Source: Calycina herbarum (lineage: Eukaryota > Ascomycota > Leotiomycetes > Helotiales > Pezizellaceae). From it: 64,000 nt of DNA. The notes below the pieces were generated by a model, which made no database searches, was not told the origin of the DNA, and saw nothing but the letters and a program-made list of their open reading frames with translations. The stretch lies in contig LLEY01000226.1 in NCBI GenBank assembly GCA_001414485.1, positions 1 through 64,000 of the forward strand. The letters are read 5' to 3'. Both the position numbers and the translations under genes were made by a program. This document shows, one piece after another, positions 1 to 12,152 of this stretch (its first letter is position 1; each line of letters begins with the position of its first letter).

Positions 1-3000
1 GTAGTATTTAAATGCGAGGGGGAGGAGGTCGAGTGGTGAGAGGGAAATGGAATGGGTGCTGGGATGTGGTAGTGGTAGTGGGGATGAACCGGGCGAAAGT
101 TCAGGGAAAATTCGACGGGGACGGGAGGTCAGACTTTTTGTTAGCGAAGGGCCGCAATGCCAGTGCAGTGCAGCAGAATGGAAGCAGAAGCAGAAGCAGC
201 GGTTGATCGCCCTTGCTAATCGATAAGAGTGGGGCAGGGCAGTTGAGGTGCAGGGTTGACAGGCTTCCAGGTTGACAGGCACTGACACTACTGACACTAC
301 TGACACCACTGACACCACTGACACCAGCCGAACGAAGGTTTAGTGCCGTGCTTCGTCGAAAATTTAGGCTTTCTCGGCTTCGTGCAACGACCAGACCGTT
401 CCCACGTAGGACGACCGCAGACTTCTCTCGAGTCTGGCAAATTCTCTGTCTACGCAGCGCAGGTAGAGGGTAACGCGCGCTCTGCGGCAAATGCAGCACG
501 ACGCACCGAGTACAAGTGACGATGTCGTCGACGGAGGTTGAAGCCAGACAAAGAGTGATGTGTGTCGAGGAAGAAATGTAGGCGAGTGGAGAGGGTCGAC
601 GATTATTTCCAATCGGGCTCCTTCTGGCTGCCCTGGACGATGAGGTTCTGCTGCGGGGCTGGGCTTGGCTTGGGTAGCAATTGCCGTTCCTGGTACAGTA
701 GGGCCAGCGTCCCCAGTGTGGATTTCCGAATTTGGTGGGTAGGTACTGTGTTAATAATGGATGTATGGATGTATGGAAGGAGCTGCGGTCCGTAGGTGCA
801 GCTTAGGAAGGAGCGATGCGAGGCTGGAAGAAGGTACGGTATAGGGTGTGGGTGTAGGTGTAGGGTATTTCGGTGAGAGAGGTACAGTACGACAAGATGA
901 GGGAAGCCAAATTCTTCTTTTCTTGCAAATGAATTTATTTCGCCGGGTCGACCGTCCTTCCTGATGATGTTTTTGTGGTTCGGTTTCTTCAGCCTAATTG
1001 TCGCACAGAGAGATTGGGTAGCAATGCTAAATCTGGCTGGCTGGCTTGTCCGTCTGTCTTTGGGTCCTTACGACTGAGTGCCGGGAGACGGGCAATGTCG
1101 CATACTGAGGTGGTGACTCTGGTGACTCTGGTGCTCCAAGGGGAAGGGGCCGAAAGTTGAAAGTGCAATCGGGAGTAAGAAGGGACGAGGAGGGAGTTGG
1201 GAGGTAGAAAGGGGAAGCAGCACTTGACAGATGAGTCTAATGGAGTCTAATGGAGTCTAATGGAGCAGGAGGGAAGTGAAGGTTAAAGCAAGCAAGCAGG
1301 CAGGCTGATAATATTGGATATGATATGCTTGACTATACGCAACAACGACAAGAGTATGCAAGTAAAAAGTGCAACTCCTCAAGACTGCGCCGCATGTGGG
1401 GAAGGGAAGGGAAAGGATCAGTCAGTTGCCAGTCACACTGACGTGCGTTGCTATATTGGAGCGTGGAGGAGAGGCTGCCATTGGCATGGGAATGCGGGAT
1501 GTGAGAGGGAGAGGGATGCAGAGCCAACGCTCGTCTCGTCTCATAGGTGACGACTTGATATGTTGTGTTCGGCATTTTGGCAGCTCATCTCATGTCCCAT
1601 CAGCCAGCTGGGTAGTTGGAAGGGGAAGCTTGGAATGTCTGGTCTGGTTACCAAGACAAGACACCACAGCTGTTTAACACCACAGCTGTTTACACTCTGA
1701 CAAGACGCGATTTGGGGATGACTCCTCGCCCAGCTGCACCCCTTCTCGCTTCTGCACTTTCCTCCCTCTCGCTCTCGTCCTCGCTGCCTCTCTGTTGCAA
1801 CACTTTCAATTTCTGCCTCCATTCGCGCGGTCACAAGAGAAATCCTTCGTGCGGTACAGCGGCGTCACTGCCCCGATACCGATGCCTCAGCCCGAGTTCT
1901 TCTGCTCCAGAGACTGACAATGTTGCCCAACCACTGGCTCAGCGGCCACAAAAGGAGCCACAAAAGAAGCCACAAAAGAAGCCACACCACACCAAACATT
2001 GAGAAACTCTTCGTCCCGGCCTCTCCTCCAACGCCATCCAACCTGGAAGGACCCTGTGGCAAGCAGCTTTTATGCATTGGAGATTAGGAGGGGAATTACC
2101 CTACGAATGGCTACATTCTTAGAATATACCCGCCATTCGTCCTCCTCTCATGCCGGCGTCGTTGCGTACAGGCAGTGCCATGCCAGTCCAGTGGCAGTGA
2201 CAAAAGAGGAGGTCCAGCTTACGAGTTACGCCCGCGGCCAGCCAACCGACCCTCTTATACCCTCCATGTTTCTTGATATACCAGTTCATCTTTGCTCCAA
2301 CTTGCGTGCAACTTGCGTGCAACTTGCTCCATTGAGAATCATCCCGTGTTTCAGGCCACCTTGCCATCACAAAAAAACACAACACCCGGATTTCAGGAAT
2401 TCGTCTTCCCAATGCGCCCGTACGCCCAGGCAGAGACCAGACACCAGCTTGAGCCATTGGCAACGACCACTCCACGACCTCTGGAGTCCGGACGCTTGGG
2501 AATACTTTGCAACTCATGACCATGCAAATCATCGTCGACCGACCACGGGGAACCTTTTGGATATTCCGAGGGCCACGGAGGAGAGAGGGTCCTCTCAACG
2601 CACTTGCGTCGTGTACCTCCAACCAACGTCAACGTCGGGGATATCGCGATATCAAATGTCGACTCATCGCCTTCCGTCTCATGGAGTTGGGGGATACGAA
2701 GTAGAGCGTTGCTGTCCAGAAGGTAACCGAAGTGTAACGGATGCCGTAACGCCTCCCTCACCAATGGGCGGGGTCAATTATTGTGTAGATTTATGCACTA
2801 TATGCGGGGGCCATCGCCATATGCAAGTTATGCAGCTTCCAGAGTCAAAATCCCTACCAACCGATCCTCCTCATCGTCTTCTCACCACTCACAAGGCAAC
2901 CTTCAAAGCTACCGCCCGTCTGCCGCCAAATCCAATATCGAGGATTGAACTCTTCCATAAAGTCAACGAAAAATAGGCTCGTGAGGGGTGTCTAAACGGG

Positions 3001-4931
3001 TCACTAGTGTAACACCCGCCGTGGTCTCACCCTTTCGTCCATTCATCTGTCCCTATCCGGCTGCTTTGGAGGCCTCTTTGCCATGCAATATCAAATTGCT
3101 TATCAGCCTTGCCTACGATGACCAAATGATGCATTGTATATCCGAGTGGATGACAAACAATTAAGGTTACCTAGACTGCAGTTGCAGTGGTTGACAAACA
3201 ATTCATAGTTAAGATCCTGTCGCATCTCGTCCGATGCATCATTCCATCACAAGGCTGAGATGACTCCATTGAGGACTCCACCGAAGTCTGGACGAGAAAG
3301 AAAATACCCGGTTTCTATACGTACATACCAAGTGCACTAGCCATCAATGAACCTCTACCTACCTGTTTGTCTCAGATGACTGCATTATCTTTCCCTCAAC
3401 CCCAAGTCCGATTCAAGTCAAGAACGATTGCATCAAGGAATATCCTTAATGGCCCAATCGTCGTGTTGTGGTTGATTCAATTTGATAGATGGGAAAAAGA
3501 GAAGGGTTGGCGTGGGCACCTCACGATGAATGATCGTCCTTCTCCCCACACCCTCCTGAGCCGCTCTACACCGCCATTTTGACTACCTCAGAGTGGCGTT
3601 TTTTATCTTTTTGCAATCTACCAAATTATCGCGAATCGGTTGATTGTTTATCTGCAACCCCACTTAATCGATCTGGAGATATAGGTCAAATCCGGATGGA
3701 TGTTGGTGTTTGTGTAGTATTCGTCGACGTGCTACCTTCACCGAGGTGGAAGTTCGTATTGATTGCTTTGAGGCGTTTTTTTCTTATTATTTTTTCTTCC
3801 TTTGTGGGAAAGAGGGGTTGTCAGATGATGGATGTGGGATTGTCGAATCAGAGACTTGTTGGCGAGGAGCAAACTTTTTGTCTTCCATCTCCTTCCATCA
3901 TCACGCAATTCTTCATGCCAGCTCATTGTCATCCATTCCATTCCATTCCATCATCAGCATCACAAGAAAAAAAGCATCTCGGACCTCAAATCTTCCCGTC
4001 TTTCTCCAGGCAGGCAAGCAAGCCGAACAAGGGTCCTGCGAATTTGCCCCTCACCCTTCACCCCTCACCACCCTCCCTTTTACCCCGCCGGGACATTGCA
4101 TATCCTTCGGTATTGGTCGGACGAGGAATTACTCAGTGCACTCGAGAGACAGCTTTTATTGGATGGGACCATTGCCAAGCACCGTGCCTAATATATTTCC
4201 CTATGCCTATGGTGTCTCTAAAGTAAAAAAAGAACCGATGCAAGACTCACAACATCCAACATGCATGTGGAAGTTCGCTTGGATGGAGCCGAGGTGAGTG
4301 GTGTGAGTAATTATGTGAGTTGGGGGCGGCCGCCGGTTGTGTTTGCTTGTGCGAGGAGTGGTTGGTCGCTTGCTTTGTGGGTGTTGCGGGAGTTTTTTTT
4401 CAAGGTGATGAAGGAGGGGAGTGGGACACGTGATGTACTTCGAGGGTTGAGTGTTAGTGGTGTGGGTAACTATTTCGTGAGTGATGATTTTTTCGGGTGT
4501 GGAGAGGGGGATGGGGGAAAGGGTTAGCGAGGGTTTGCGAGACGGGTTTTAAGTTTCGGCATGGAATGAGAGATAGTATAAGAGCTCGAGAGAGAGAGGG
4601 TGATCCACTTTCTCGTCGCCGAAACGATCATTTTACGACCGAACCGTGTTTGCTTTCCCATTTCTATCTCCGAACTCGATCTTCCGTGGTGAAATTTATA
4701 GATTTTTGAATAAGAAATGAAGTTGTAGAATAAGTCCAGGCCGGTAGAGATGAGAATATCCCTTTCTTTTTCTTTCATAAGTACTATGAGCCCTGATCTA
4801 GATAGCATAATGAAGAAGTAGATACATACGGAAAGGGTGAGAAAGAAGTGTGAGAGGTCTAGAGAAGCACGTTTGGCTGGCTCGTTTTTAAGGTTCACAT
4901 ATATCCTCTTGTTAACCTCATTCATGACTTG

Positions 4932-5052
4932 GAGTAAGCTATAAGTTACTCGTGAGACTTTGAGCTCTCACGTCAAGATAGAGTAAGTTGCGAGGTACTT
5001 GTGAGTAAGCCGTTCATCATCTTGCATGCGAGTAAGCCACAAGGTAACTCGC
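4932..5052. repeat. Small inverted-repeat units (GAGTAAG...TTACTC)
   Basis: Four related units start with GAGTAAG. Two form short inverted repeats: GAGTAA/TTACTC at about 4932-4953 and GCGAGT/ACTCGC at 5028-5052. The others, near 4981 and 5004, are degenerate. They lie just before the poly-G run. Function is unknown. Confidence 0.5.
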
Positions 5053-5136
5053 AAAGTCGCTAACAAACCATAACCAGCTTAATAACATCCAGCTTGCTCC
5101 CAAAACAACTCATATGAAGCCAGATATCTCGTATTG

Positions 5137-5160
5137 NGGGGGGGGGGGGGGGGGGGGGGG
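5137..5160. other. Ambiguous base plus 23-nt poly-G run
   Basis: An N at 5137 is followed by 23 consecutive G. This is typical of a homopolymer sequencing or gap-closing artefact, so the true length here is unreliable. Confidence 0.9.
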
Positions 5161-5381
5161 TCGATATATTCTTCTAGACGGGTTGAAAGACTTGGGTCTT
5201 TTTATTCTCTTGAACTTTCTTAGATGATAGCTATGATTGGCTGTTAATATACGGAGTCATGATATAGGAGGATGTGGGAGTCTCTTTCTTACAAGATTTA
5301 CTGCGTCTTGTGAATCGTAGGGGGTTTTTTTTGGGCTACGAGATTGAATACACACTTCCCTCCTCCCTCCTTCCCCCTAAA

Positions 5382-7418
5382 TCATCCGATATCAAACTCC
5401 CCACCAATTCTTTCTTCGGCACTGAGACTTTCTACAGCTTCACCCCTCATAACTCCATGCACGTAGGCTGTTCCGATGAACTCATATCTCCCCCCTCGTT
5501 TCCGTAGTAAAACTGGGGCACTGCAATCCGCAAGTATCACAACCAAGTCCCCCACTTGACACGAATATGGAACGAGCGAGATATATCCTTTTGATGTGGT
5601 AGCAAGTTTTCTGTATCCGAGGGCGTTGGTTAGGGCTGTACGGAGATTGTTGAGTTGTTTCTGAATGTCCGGTTTCGTGTTTTTTCCTTGTTCTGGTGCG
5701 GTGGGGATTAGGATTGGGGTTTCTGAATATGGAGGAAGAGTCTCTTCTTCTGGTTCTTGGTGTGTATATTCTCGGGTGGGATTCTTTCGTTCTTGGACGA
5801 GAGATGCAAGTGTAGAGCCACGGATTTTGAAGTCTTGGTTTTGCTCGTACCATTTTTGGAAGATGTTGGGTTCGGCGGAAGGAGGGAGGAGGTGGTTGAA
5901 GAAGAGTGCACCCCAGATGGAAGGGGCTTTCGTTCCGTTGATATGAGCCCGATCTAGGACCAGTGTTCTCCAGAGGACGTCTGTTGGATGTTGATTCTCA
6001 ACCGCTGGATATTTGAAGTCGATATCTGGCATTTGCTCGGGGCTCGCGTTCGAGCCTTTGACCGGAGGGCTCACGGCTTGTATGAAATCAAAGACAAAGC
6101 CCCTCGCCAAAAGGCTCCCCCTATGTCCCCTCAAAGAAATGGTGGCTTTATCTCCTGAAGACAGCTGCCCAGGTGCATTTATCAACACAATATCCTCATG
6201 ATGATCAGCACCAAGCTGCCAATATAAAAGAGGGACAGGTCTCGCTTTCGTCGAACTCCAATCCGGGACCCAAGAAGGCAAATTCTCCATCTCAGGTTGC
6301 CCCGCACAATCGAGGAAATCCAAAGCTTTGATTCGTTGTTGGGTAGTGAGAGATTGGAAAGCTAGAGTACAGGTGGCGAAGATGTAGATTGATTGAGGGG
6401 AGACGGAGCTATCGTAAGCGTTGGAGTTTATGAGGGGCATGCGGTCCGTGTCTTGGGAGATTAGACCTGCCAAAGCTATGTATTTATCTTTCTTCTCTGA
6501 GGACTCGGTGAAGCGATGGTTCAAAAGGAGGACCAGTAGAGAATCACGGGGTTGGTCATTTGAATTTGAGGTTTCTTGTTGGTCGTTTCGGATGCTTTGG
6601 ATGGAGAAGATGCGTTGAATGCCTTGTTGGATACCTTTCGATGTTTTCTTCCCAGGACGAAGTCTGCGAATAATGGTTTTGATCTCGACACGTTGCGGAT
6701 CCAAGAAATAAGCTGTAAGAAGTAAGGATTTCCAGGAAATAGTGTGCTTCCCGCAAAAGATAGTGATCTCTTTCGACATCGCTACTTCCTGCACAACCCA
6801 AACCCGGTAGAAATATTCCCTAGCGAAGAGATTGTCTAATGCCACCAACTCATTCTGAACACCTCTAGATTCTAGAGTTCCCCACGTCGTCTTATCTGCC
6901 ACTTCTGGCCTGGTATCATTCGGGGGGCAAGAGTCAAGATATACACTCGAGAACTTCTCCACAAGTTGAAAAGCATTCCCACTTTCATCACCTTCCGGAC
7001 CAAGCCATATCCAAGTTTCCTTCGCTTGCGAGAAAATTCTTTGCATCTTTTGGATTTGGATTCCCTTCTCCAGAGGATTCGACTGATTGATACATATCGC
7101 ATCAACCCACAGTACAGGAACCGAATCCTGTGTTTCGCGAAAGAGTTCCAGAGCTGCTTTGAGATTCCGCGTTGCTGGTAAGGCGTGTCCGTTTACGAAA
7201 ATAGCGTGAGTATCTTCAAGGTTTCCCCATGTATATGATAAAGCGATATAAATTGGAGAAGGAGAGTGATTGATGTTGACTGTTTTGAGGGTACAATGCA
7301 GTTCACCTCCTCCAGAGATGGAGGCTACGGAAAGTAGTCGAATCTCATTGTCTTCAAGCGGGTGGTATATTCCTCCGAGTTTAGCATTGTCAACAGCGGA
7401 AGGATTCATCGCAGACAC
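5382..7418 (-). CDS. HET-domain (heterokaryon incompatibility) protein
   Basis: A single-exon 678-residue frame. An N-terminal HET domain spans about residues 57-215, with the hallmark blocks IALSYTWGN (58-66), LWVDAICINQSN (103-114), QKMQRIFSQAKETWIWLG (123-140) and YRVWVVQEVA near 205. The C-terminal part ends with a block common in HET proteins, where a short GDLVVIL stretch precedes FIGTAYVHGVMRGEA. The family triggers cell death after fusion of genetically unlike hyphae or acts in NLR-like recognition. No NACHT or repeat partner is fused here, so the sensing partner is unknown. Met1 fits the domain start, and Met4 is an alternative. The gene looks intact. Its neighbours are unrelated. 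Confidence 0.9.
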   Translation of the reverse strand: MSAMNPSAVDNAKLGGIYHPLEDNEIRLLSVASISGGGELHCTLKTVNINHSPSPIYIALSYTWGNLEDTHAIFVNGHALPATRNLKAALELFRETQDSVPVLWVDAICINQSNPLEKGIQIQKMQRIFSQAKETWIWLGPEGDESGNAFQLVEKFSSVYLDSCPPNDTRPEVADKTTWGTLESRGVQNELVALDNLFAREYFYRVWVVQEVAMSKEITIFCGKHTISWKSLLLTAYFLDPQRVEIKTIIRRLRPGKKTSKGIQQGIQRIFSIQSIRNDQQETSNSNDQPRDSLLVLLLNHRFTESSEKKDKYIALAGLISQDTDRMPLINSNAYDSSVSPQSIYIFATCTLAFQSLTTQQRIKALDFLDCAGQPEMENLPSWVPDWSSTKARPVPLLYWQLGADHHEDIVLINAPGQLSSGDKATISLRGHRGSLLARGFVFDFIQAVSPPVKGSNASPEQMPDIDFKYPAVENQHPTDVLWRTLVLDRAHINGTKAPSIWGALFFNHLLPPSAEPNIFQKWYEQNQDFKIRGSTLASLVQERKNPTREYTHQEPEEETLPPYSETPILIPTAPEQGKNTKPDIQKQLNNLRTALTNALGYRKLATTSKGYISLVPYSCQVGDLVVILADCSAPVLLRKRGGRYEFIGTAYVHGVMRGEAVESLSAEERIGGEFDIG

Positions 7419-8075
7419 AACTGGTAATCATGAGATTGTTCTCAAACCAAGGCAGCTAGGGAATCTGGCGTAGTGCTGAGTATATGTTGCCATGTATATA
7501 GAATCCCAGTGGGTGAGAATCTAAAAAGAATATCAGTAAGAAAGGGGGCTGAAATAAACTATTCTTTTTTGGGATTTTACCGTGCATCCTTTCGACGATC
7601 CTATTGGCCGGATTGTAACTGCAAGTTACACAAAAATGTAGAAATGAGGCTTCAACAATCTTTGTGCTTACTCGGTAGGGTAAATGTCACCAGGATTATC
7701 GCACTCGGTTCGTTTTTGCTAGGGAGAGTGGAGATCTCTTACCCGATTGAGCACATGCTCCATGGATGAGGCTGAAATCTAGATACTTTTGGTTGTGGTT
7801 GGGGGCCGTACCATAACTGATACCTATTCTAATACTATCTCTACATTTACTACCCGCTATGATAGGGTGAGCTTTGCCGTAAGCAGCATCAGTGAGAAGG
7901 GAGGCGGGGGAAGGTGTCAGAAGGTGTTGTGATCCTTCCCAAATCACCCACCTCTTGCACCTCCTCTCCCAGGCTTAGCCACATCTCACCCAAAAGCAGA
8001 ATATTAAGCGCTGCAATCCACATGAAAAAGAACAGAATCTTTATTCCAAAATCCCCATCTCATCACGTTTTCAAG

Positions 8076-9784
8076 ATGCCTTTCAAGTACACCAAGTACC
8101 AGCAGAAATGCAGCTCCATGACTACTGAGCAACTCAATAAAGAGTGGGAGAACTACACCCGTCAGATTTCTTCTGGCGCCACTGGGACCACAACATCCGT
8201 ACTCGCTGCACCTTTCACGGCAGGAATATCTCTCGTCGGCCTCGGCGTTTCTGCCCCACAGATACACAATGCTCGAAAGAAACGAGAGATAATCGAAGCA
8301 GCTCTTCAAAACCAAGGAACAACTCATCACACCAGGACAAGAGATGTTGTTGGTGCGATGGCGTTGACTGGCAGCATCGGCGGTGTCACTATGGGTTTGG
8401 TGCCTTCCGGGGCAGACATACTCGTATCAAACGGTGTAGAGATGGCTGTTGCTCAAACCCTCGATTCTTCAGCTGCTGCCGTGATCAATACGCGCGAACA
8501 AAAGAAGCTAGAATCAAAACCCCATAATCAGCAAGCACAACAACAACAACAGCAACTCCAACAGCAACTGTTACAACAACAAGGAATTCTTTCGGGAAAT
8601 GGCGGTCGTCCATTAATGCATCCTTCACAAACATCGCCCCAGCCATTACCAACGTCGAAAGCTGGGCCTATATCTACTCCTTTTAATGATGAGGACTCCG
8701 TATTGATGGTCCCGCCCGAATATCAAGAACAAAGTATTGATCCAATAACTGGCCAGACGGTGAACACCTCATATGTGGTTACAGCACCTGCCAAAGTCAA
8801 CCATCAAGAACTAGGCCTGGATGATTATGCCGTCTACCAAGTGCAAACTGTTCAGAATAATCAAAACAAGCCGACAGCTCCTACATACCCATCACCGTTG
8901 CAGCAAATGCAATCAACGCAGGCATCCTCAGTATACTACCCTCCACCAGGGTCTTTTGCTTCACCCCAAATGTAAGTTCCCCTAGAATGAATAGCAAGAA
9001 AAGACAAACAAGCTTACTGATTTTTGCCAGCCCTCCGACGTCTCCTGTCAACTTAGACGGGTCTTCAGAGAACGAACAAGAGAAGCTATACCGCCAAATG
9101 CGAATCCTAGAACTCGAGATCGAGAAGAGGCAAATGGAAATGCGAATAGCGGCACAAAATTCAAGCCCCCAGATTCCACAAAGCCCACCACAGTTCGCTG
9201 AGACACGCAACATGACAGCCACACCAGAACTAATGTCCTACTCCCTAGCACCCGAACAGAAGCCAGTCTTCCCACCACGTTCAATAACCCTTCCCACTAT
9301 GTTAGAGGAACGCTCACCAATCACTGTCAAAGAGATAACAGAGGAGCCTCAACAAACGCCACCACCGTACACACCAACCTACCACCAAACTTACACTCCA
9401 GCTTATAACCCGACCTACTGCCCTCCACCGCCACCATCGGCACAATGGGCGGCGCCCCAAGCAAACTACACACAAAATGCTCCGATGTCAAATACCCCCC
9501 CTACAAAAGACATTTCCTACTTCTCAAACACCCCAAACATGTACCCGACACCCGCGCCAAGTTACTTAACCCCAAATTCCATGAGCAGAGATCTACCCAC
9601 GGACGCAAAAAACAAGCGCTCCTCAGTCTACAGCGGCCATAATATAAAATCGCAATCGCAGAACTTGAGGAAAGGGATGAGTAAGAGTTGGAAATGGGGT
9701 GGAGATAAGAAGGAGATGGCGAATGAACCGCAGTATGCACCTGTTGCGGTGCCTAATGCTTGGGAGAGGGCGAAGCAGAATTGA
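8076..9784 (+). CDS. Uncharacterised polyQ / coiled-coil protein, two exons
   Basis: Exons 8076-8971 and 9031-9784 join in phase (GT at 8972, AG at 9029-9030; 59-nt intron) to give about 549 residues. I chose the Met at 8076 because it has a good A at -3 and begins conserved-looking sequence. An upstream in-frame Met at 7914 would add 54 basic residues. Residues about 33-62 and 94-115 are Gly/Ala-rich and hydrophobic, perhaps membrane-associated hairpins. A glutamine-rich run follows at about 150-170. Exon 2 opens with a short charged coiled coil (EQEKLYRQMRILELEIEKRQ), then a Pro/Tyr-rich region with PPYTPTYHQTYTPAY-like repeats, and a basic tail. I do not recognise the family and infer only a possible membrane-linked scaffold. 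Confidence 0.75.
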
Positions 9785-10802
9785 GTGGTAGGGATGAGAT
9801 CTGTAGAAGTATAATGGGATGATACCTGATGTAATGTATACGTGTTAATTGAGGCTTAATGATATTTATATGCCAAGTTTAGAAGTGGAGGAGAGAGACA
9901 CAATCTTCGTACATCTACTCCCTTTAGCCATGCGAAAAAGTGTTGTTCCAGAGAATTTAGGAGAATTAAGAAGTTGAGTTCCCAATTCTCCTAAACCATC
10001 TTGGATAATGTTTTTTTTTATTACCCTAGGCAATCTCGCACAATCCAAGGGAGGTAGGTGTACGCAGAGCAGGGCGTGGTTCTTTCGCTGCGTCCTAGCC
10101 CGGCAGTCACGCCAGGGCGAAAGGGACGAATTGATCGCACCAAAGCTCCTGCGTAATTATTTAGCTGCGACGAGGCAGGAAGCGATAGAACAATACCCAG
10201 TATGAGTGTGGTTGGGTCTCGACCTTCACCCCCCGCGATTCGTTTTCGACGACGAAAAAGTGTATATAAGGGGAGGGGAGGTCGTCAGAGTCGTGCCTTC
10301 CATTCTTGGTGTCGACCATCTTCTCCACTCTGCCTCGTCGCCTGAATGGTCGCGCGATGTTGAGGGGGAGGTTGAGAGATCGGGACGCAATCACATGACT
10401 GCGTTACGGGCCAACTTCGGACTGCGTAAATGCGTAAAATGCGTTCGACACCTGATTGATTCAAGGATTGACCCCACCGATGCCACCTCGTTGCCATTCT
10501 TTTCTCGGCTGTTGCTCAAAGTAAACACGCCGCATCCCCAGCCTTCCCATTTTCCAAGGGCAAGCCCAACCACCTCGTCATACTTCTCTCCTTTCTCAGA
10601 CTGCATATACTTTCCGCAGGCAACATCATAAAAACCAACTCCAAATTCCAACACTGCAAACATCGTTGTTATTTCCTCGCAATTCTCGATATCGATTCGA
10701 ATTCCTCGTCTGGGTTGGCCACACATATCCCAGCGTTGACGGGTTCTCGTCACATAGCAATCAAACCCGCATACGTTCCTTTCTCTACGAACAGAAGCCA
10801 AC
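9785..10802. other. Intergenic region / 5' leader
   Basis: About 1 kb between two plus-strand genes. The last 150-300 bases, CT-rich and A-rich before the Met at 10803, look like a fungal promoter and 5' leader. No gene is supported. Confidence 0.4.
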
Positions 10803-12152
10803 ATGGCACCGCTACCAGATAGCACCACGGTTCGCGAATACCTCACCACACTCCTCAAACGCGTTCCTTCCTCCGCACCCTCCGCCGCTCATGTCCTCAA
10901 ACGAGCCTCCCCTCTCCTCCCTCGAGCCGATGGCACTGGATTGGCAAATCCTGATGCCGGTGTCACACCACTCGATTCCATTCCCAACAAGGCTGTCTTC
11001 GCATTGTTCGGTCTGATTGGTGTTGGCTTCGTGTTGACGGGTATTTGGTTCTTCTTCTGGGCTAAGAATGGAGGGTTCGTGTTCCAGGAGAACGATTGGG
11101 ATGATTACAAGTCTACTGTTTTGAGACGCAAGGGACCTAATGGAACAACACTGAGCGGTGCAACAGAGAGTACGGATCTCGGTGGTGGAAGTGTTGTTCA
11201 TGGCGAGAAGAAGAAGAGTCGCTGGGGCAGAAGTAAGGCAGGGAAGAGTAAGAAGGGAGGAAGCCGGTACAAGGATTTCGATGAGGAGAACAGTGAAATG
11301 ACTAGTACAGTCGGGAGTGATATGAGCGACTTGAAGAGACAGATCAAGAAGGACCGGAAGAAGGCAAAGAAGGAAGGTCGTCTAAGAGGTGGCGATTTGG
11401 GATCCGAAATGACTGAGCAAACCGAAATGATGGAGGCTGAGGAGGGAGGTGATGGTGTTGTCGATGCTATGCGTGCTTACCGTCATGAGAAACCTGCTCG
11501 TGTTGGTGGTCTCAACAAGGAATCGGATGCGAGTGCTTGGGATGGATCTACCAACGATAACTCTACCGCCGCGTCTGACCTCCTCTCCAACCGCGAACGA
11601 ACACCAACAAGTACACCAACCAAATCCAAGAAGGAACGCAAAGACAAATACACAGGCGGTACTGGCGGAATTCGAAAGGTTGTTAGCACATCTAACCCCG
11701 GCTCCAACTTCTGGGGCCGCCGCTCTACGGTTACCACCAGCACCAATGACCACACAACCGACGATTCAGATCGCATCAAGGCCGAAGCCAAGAAACTCCA
11801 AGAAAAGGGACGCGCTGCTCAACGAAGAGACTTCTCTTTCCAAGCTGGTGATGATAGCACCGTTGATGGTTCCGAAGACCCTAGACGTGCACGACGCGAA
11901 GAGAGAGAGGCAAGACGAGCAAATCGCAGTCCATCGAAGAAAGTTCCAGGAAGCTACGATTATGCGGGAAGTGAAATTGGAAGCAATGTAAGCAGTGATG
12001 TTGGCACGAAAAGTTATCACCATCCAATTCCTGGTTTGAGTGTTGCAGGTTCGAGTGTGGTTGATTATGCGGAGGAAAGAAGGAAAAAGAGAAACGGAGG
12101 AGGGGGATATCGAAGAGGAAGAAGGGATAGTTTGAGTGATGATGGCAACTAA
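10803..12152 (+). CDS. Single-pass membrane protein, charged cytosolic tail
   Basis: One exon, 449 residues, with Met in good context (ACATGG). After about 60 residues a single strong transmembrane segment (residues about 65-87, FALFGLIGVGFVLTGIWFFF) is followed by a WAKNGGFVFQENDWDDYKSTVLRR juxtamembrane block. The remainder is highly charged and low-complexity: Lys/Arg-rich stretches (KKKSRWGRSKAGKSKKG, RQIKKDRKKAKKEG), Ser/Thr-rich linkers, and a C-terminal Arg/Gly-rich end. This is the layout of many conserved ascomycete proteins of unknown function. Topology is probably a short lumenal or outer N-terminus with a long cytosolic tail. No enzymatic motif is visible. Confidence 0.8.
   Translation: MAPLPDSTTVREYLTTLLKRVPSSAPSAAHVLKRASPLLPRADGTGLANPDAGVTPLDSIPNKAVFALFGLIGVGFVLTGIWFFFWAKNGGFVFQENDWDDYKSTVLRRKGPNGTTLSGATESTDLGGGSVVHGEKKKSRWGRSKAGKSKKGGSRYKDFDEENSEMTSTVGSDMSDLKRQIKKDRKKAKKEGRLRGGDLGSEMTEQTEMMEAEEGGDGVVDAMRAYRHEKPARVGGLNKESDASAWDGSTNDNSTAASDLLSNRERTPTSTPTKSKKERKDKYTGGTGGIRKVVSTSNPGSNFWGRRSTVTTSTNDHTTDDSDRIKAEAKKLQEKGRAAQRRDFSFQAGDDSTVDGSEDPRRARREEREARRANRSPSKKVPGSYDYAGSEIGSNVSSDVGTKSYHHPIPGLSVAGSSVVDYAEERRKKRNGGGGYRRGRRDSLSDDGN

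Larger units (their letters stand above)
1..5381. other. Gene-poor region with simple repeats
   Basis: I see no convincing gene here. Open frames exist on both strands, the longest about 325 codons at 1999-2976, but none carries a recognisable motif or convincing splice structure. The first 2 kb is rich in short tandem repeats: a 9-bp CTGACACYA run near 283-325, a 10-bp GAGTCTAATG unit three times at about 1233-1264, and repeats of GCCACAAAAGAA near 1948-1987. It may be promoter or 5' leader DNA of a gene beyond the left edge, or heterochromatin-like intergenic DNA. Confidence 0.5.

Noticed and set aside
1999..2976. 325-codon plus-strand open frame
   Set aside because: No domain, no hydrophobic core pattern, high Pro/Arg/His/Ser as expected from chance reading of GC-mixed DNA; start and neighbours give no support.
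3579..4226. Overlapping 195-215-codon frames on the plus strand
   Set aside because: Three overlapping frames all open with no motif, which points to composition rather than coding.
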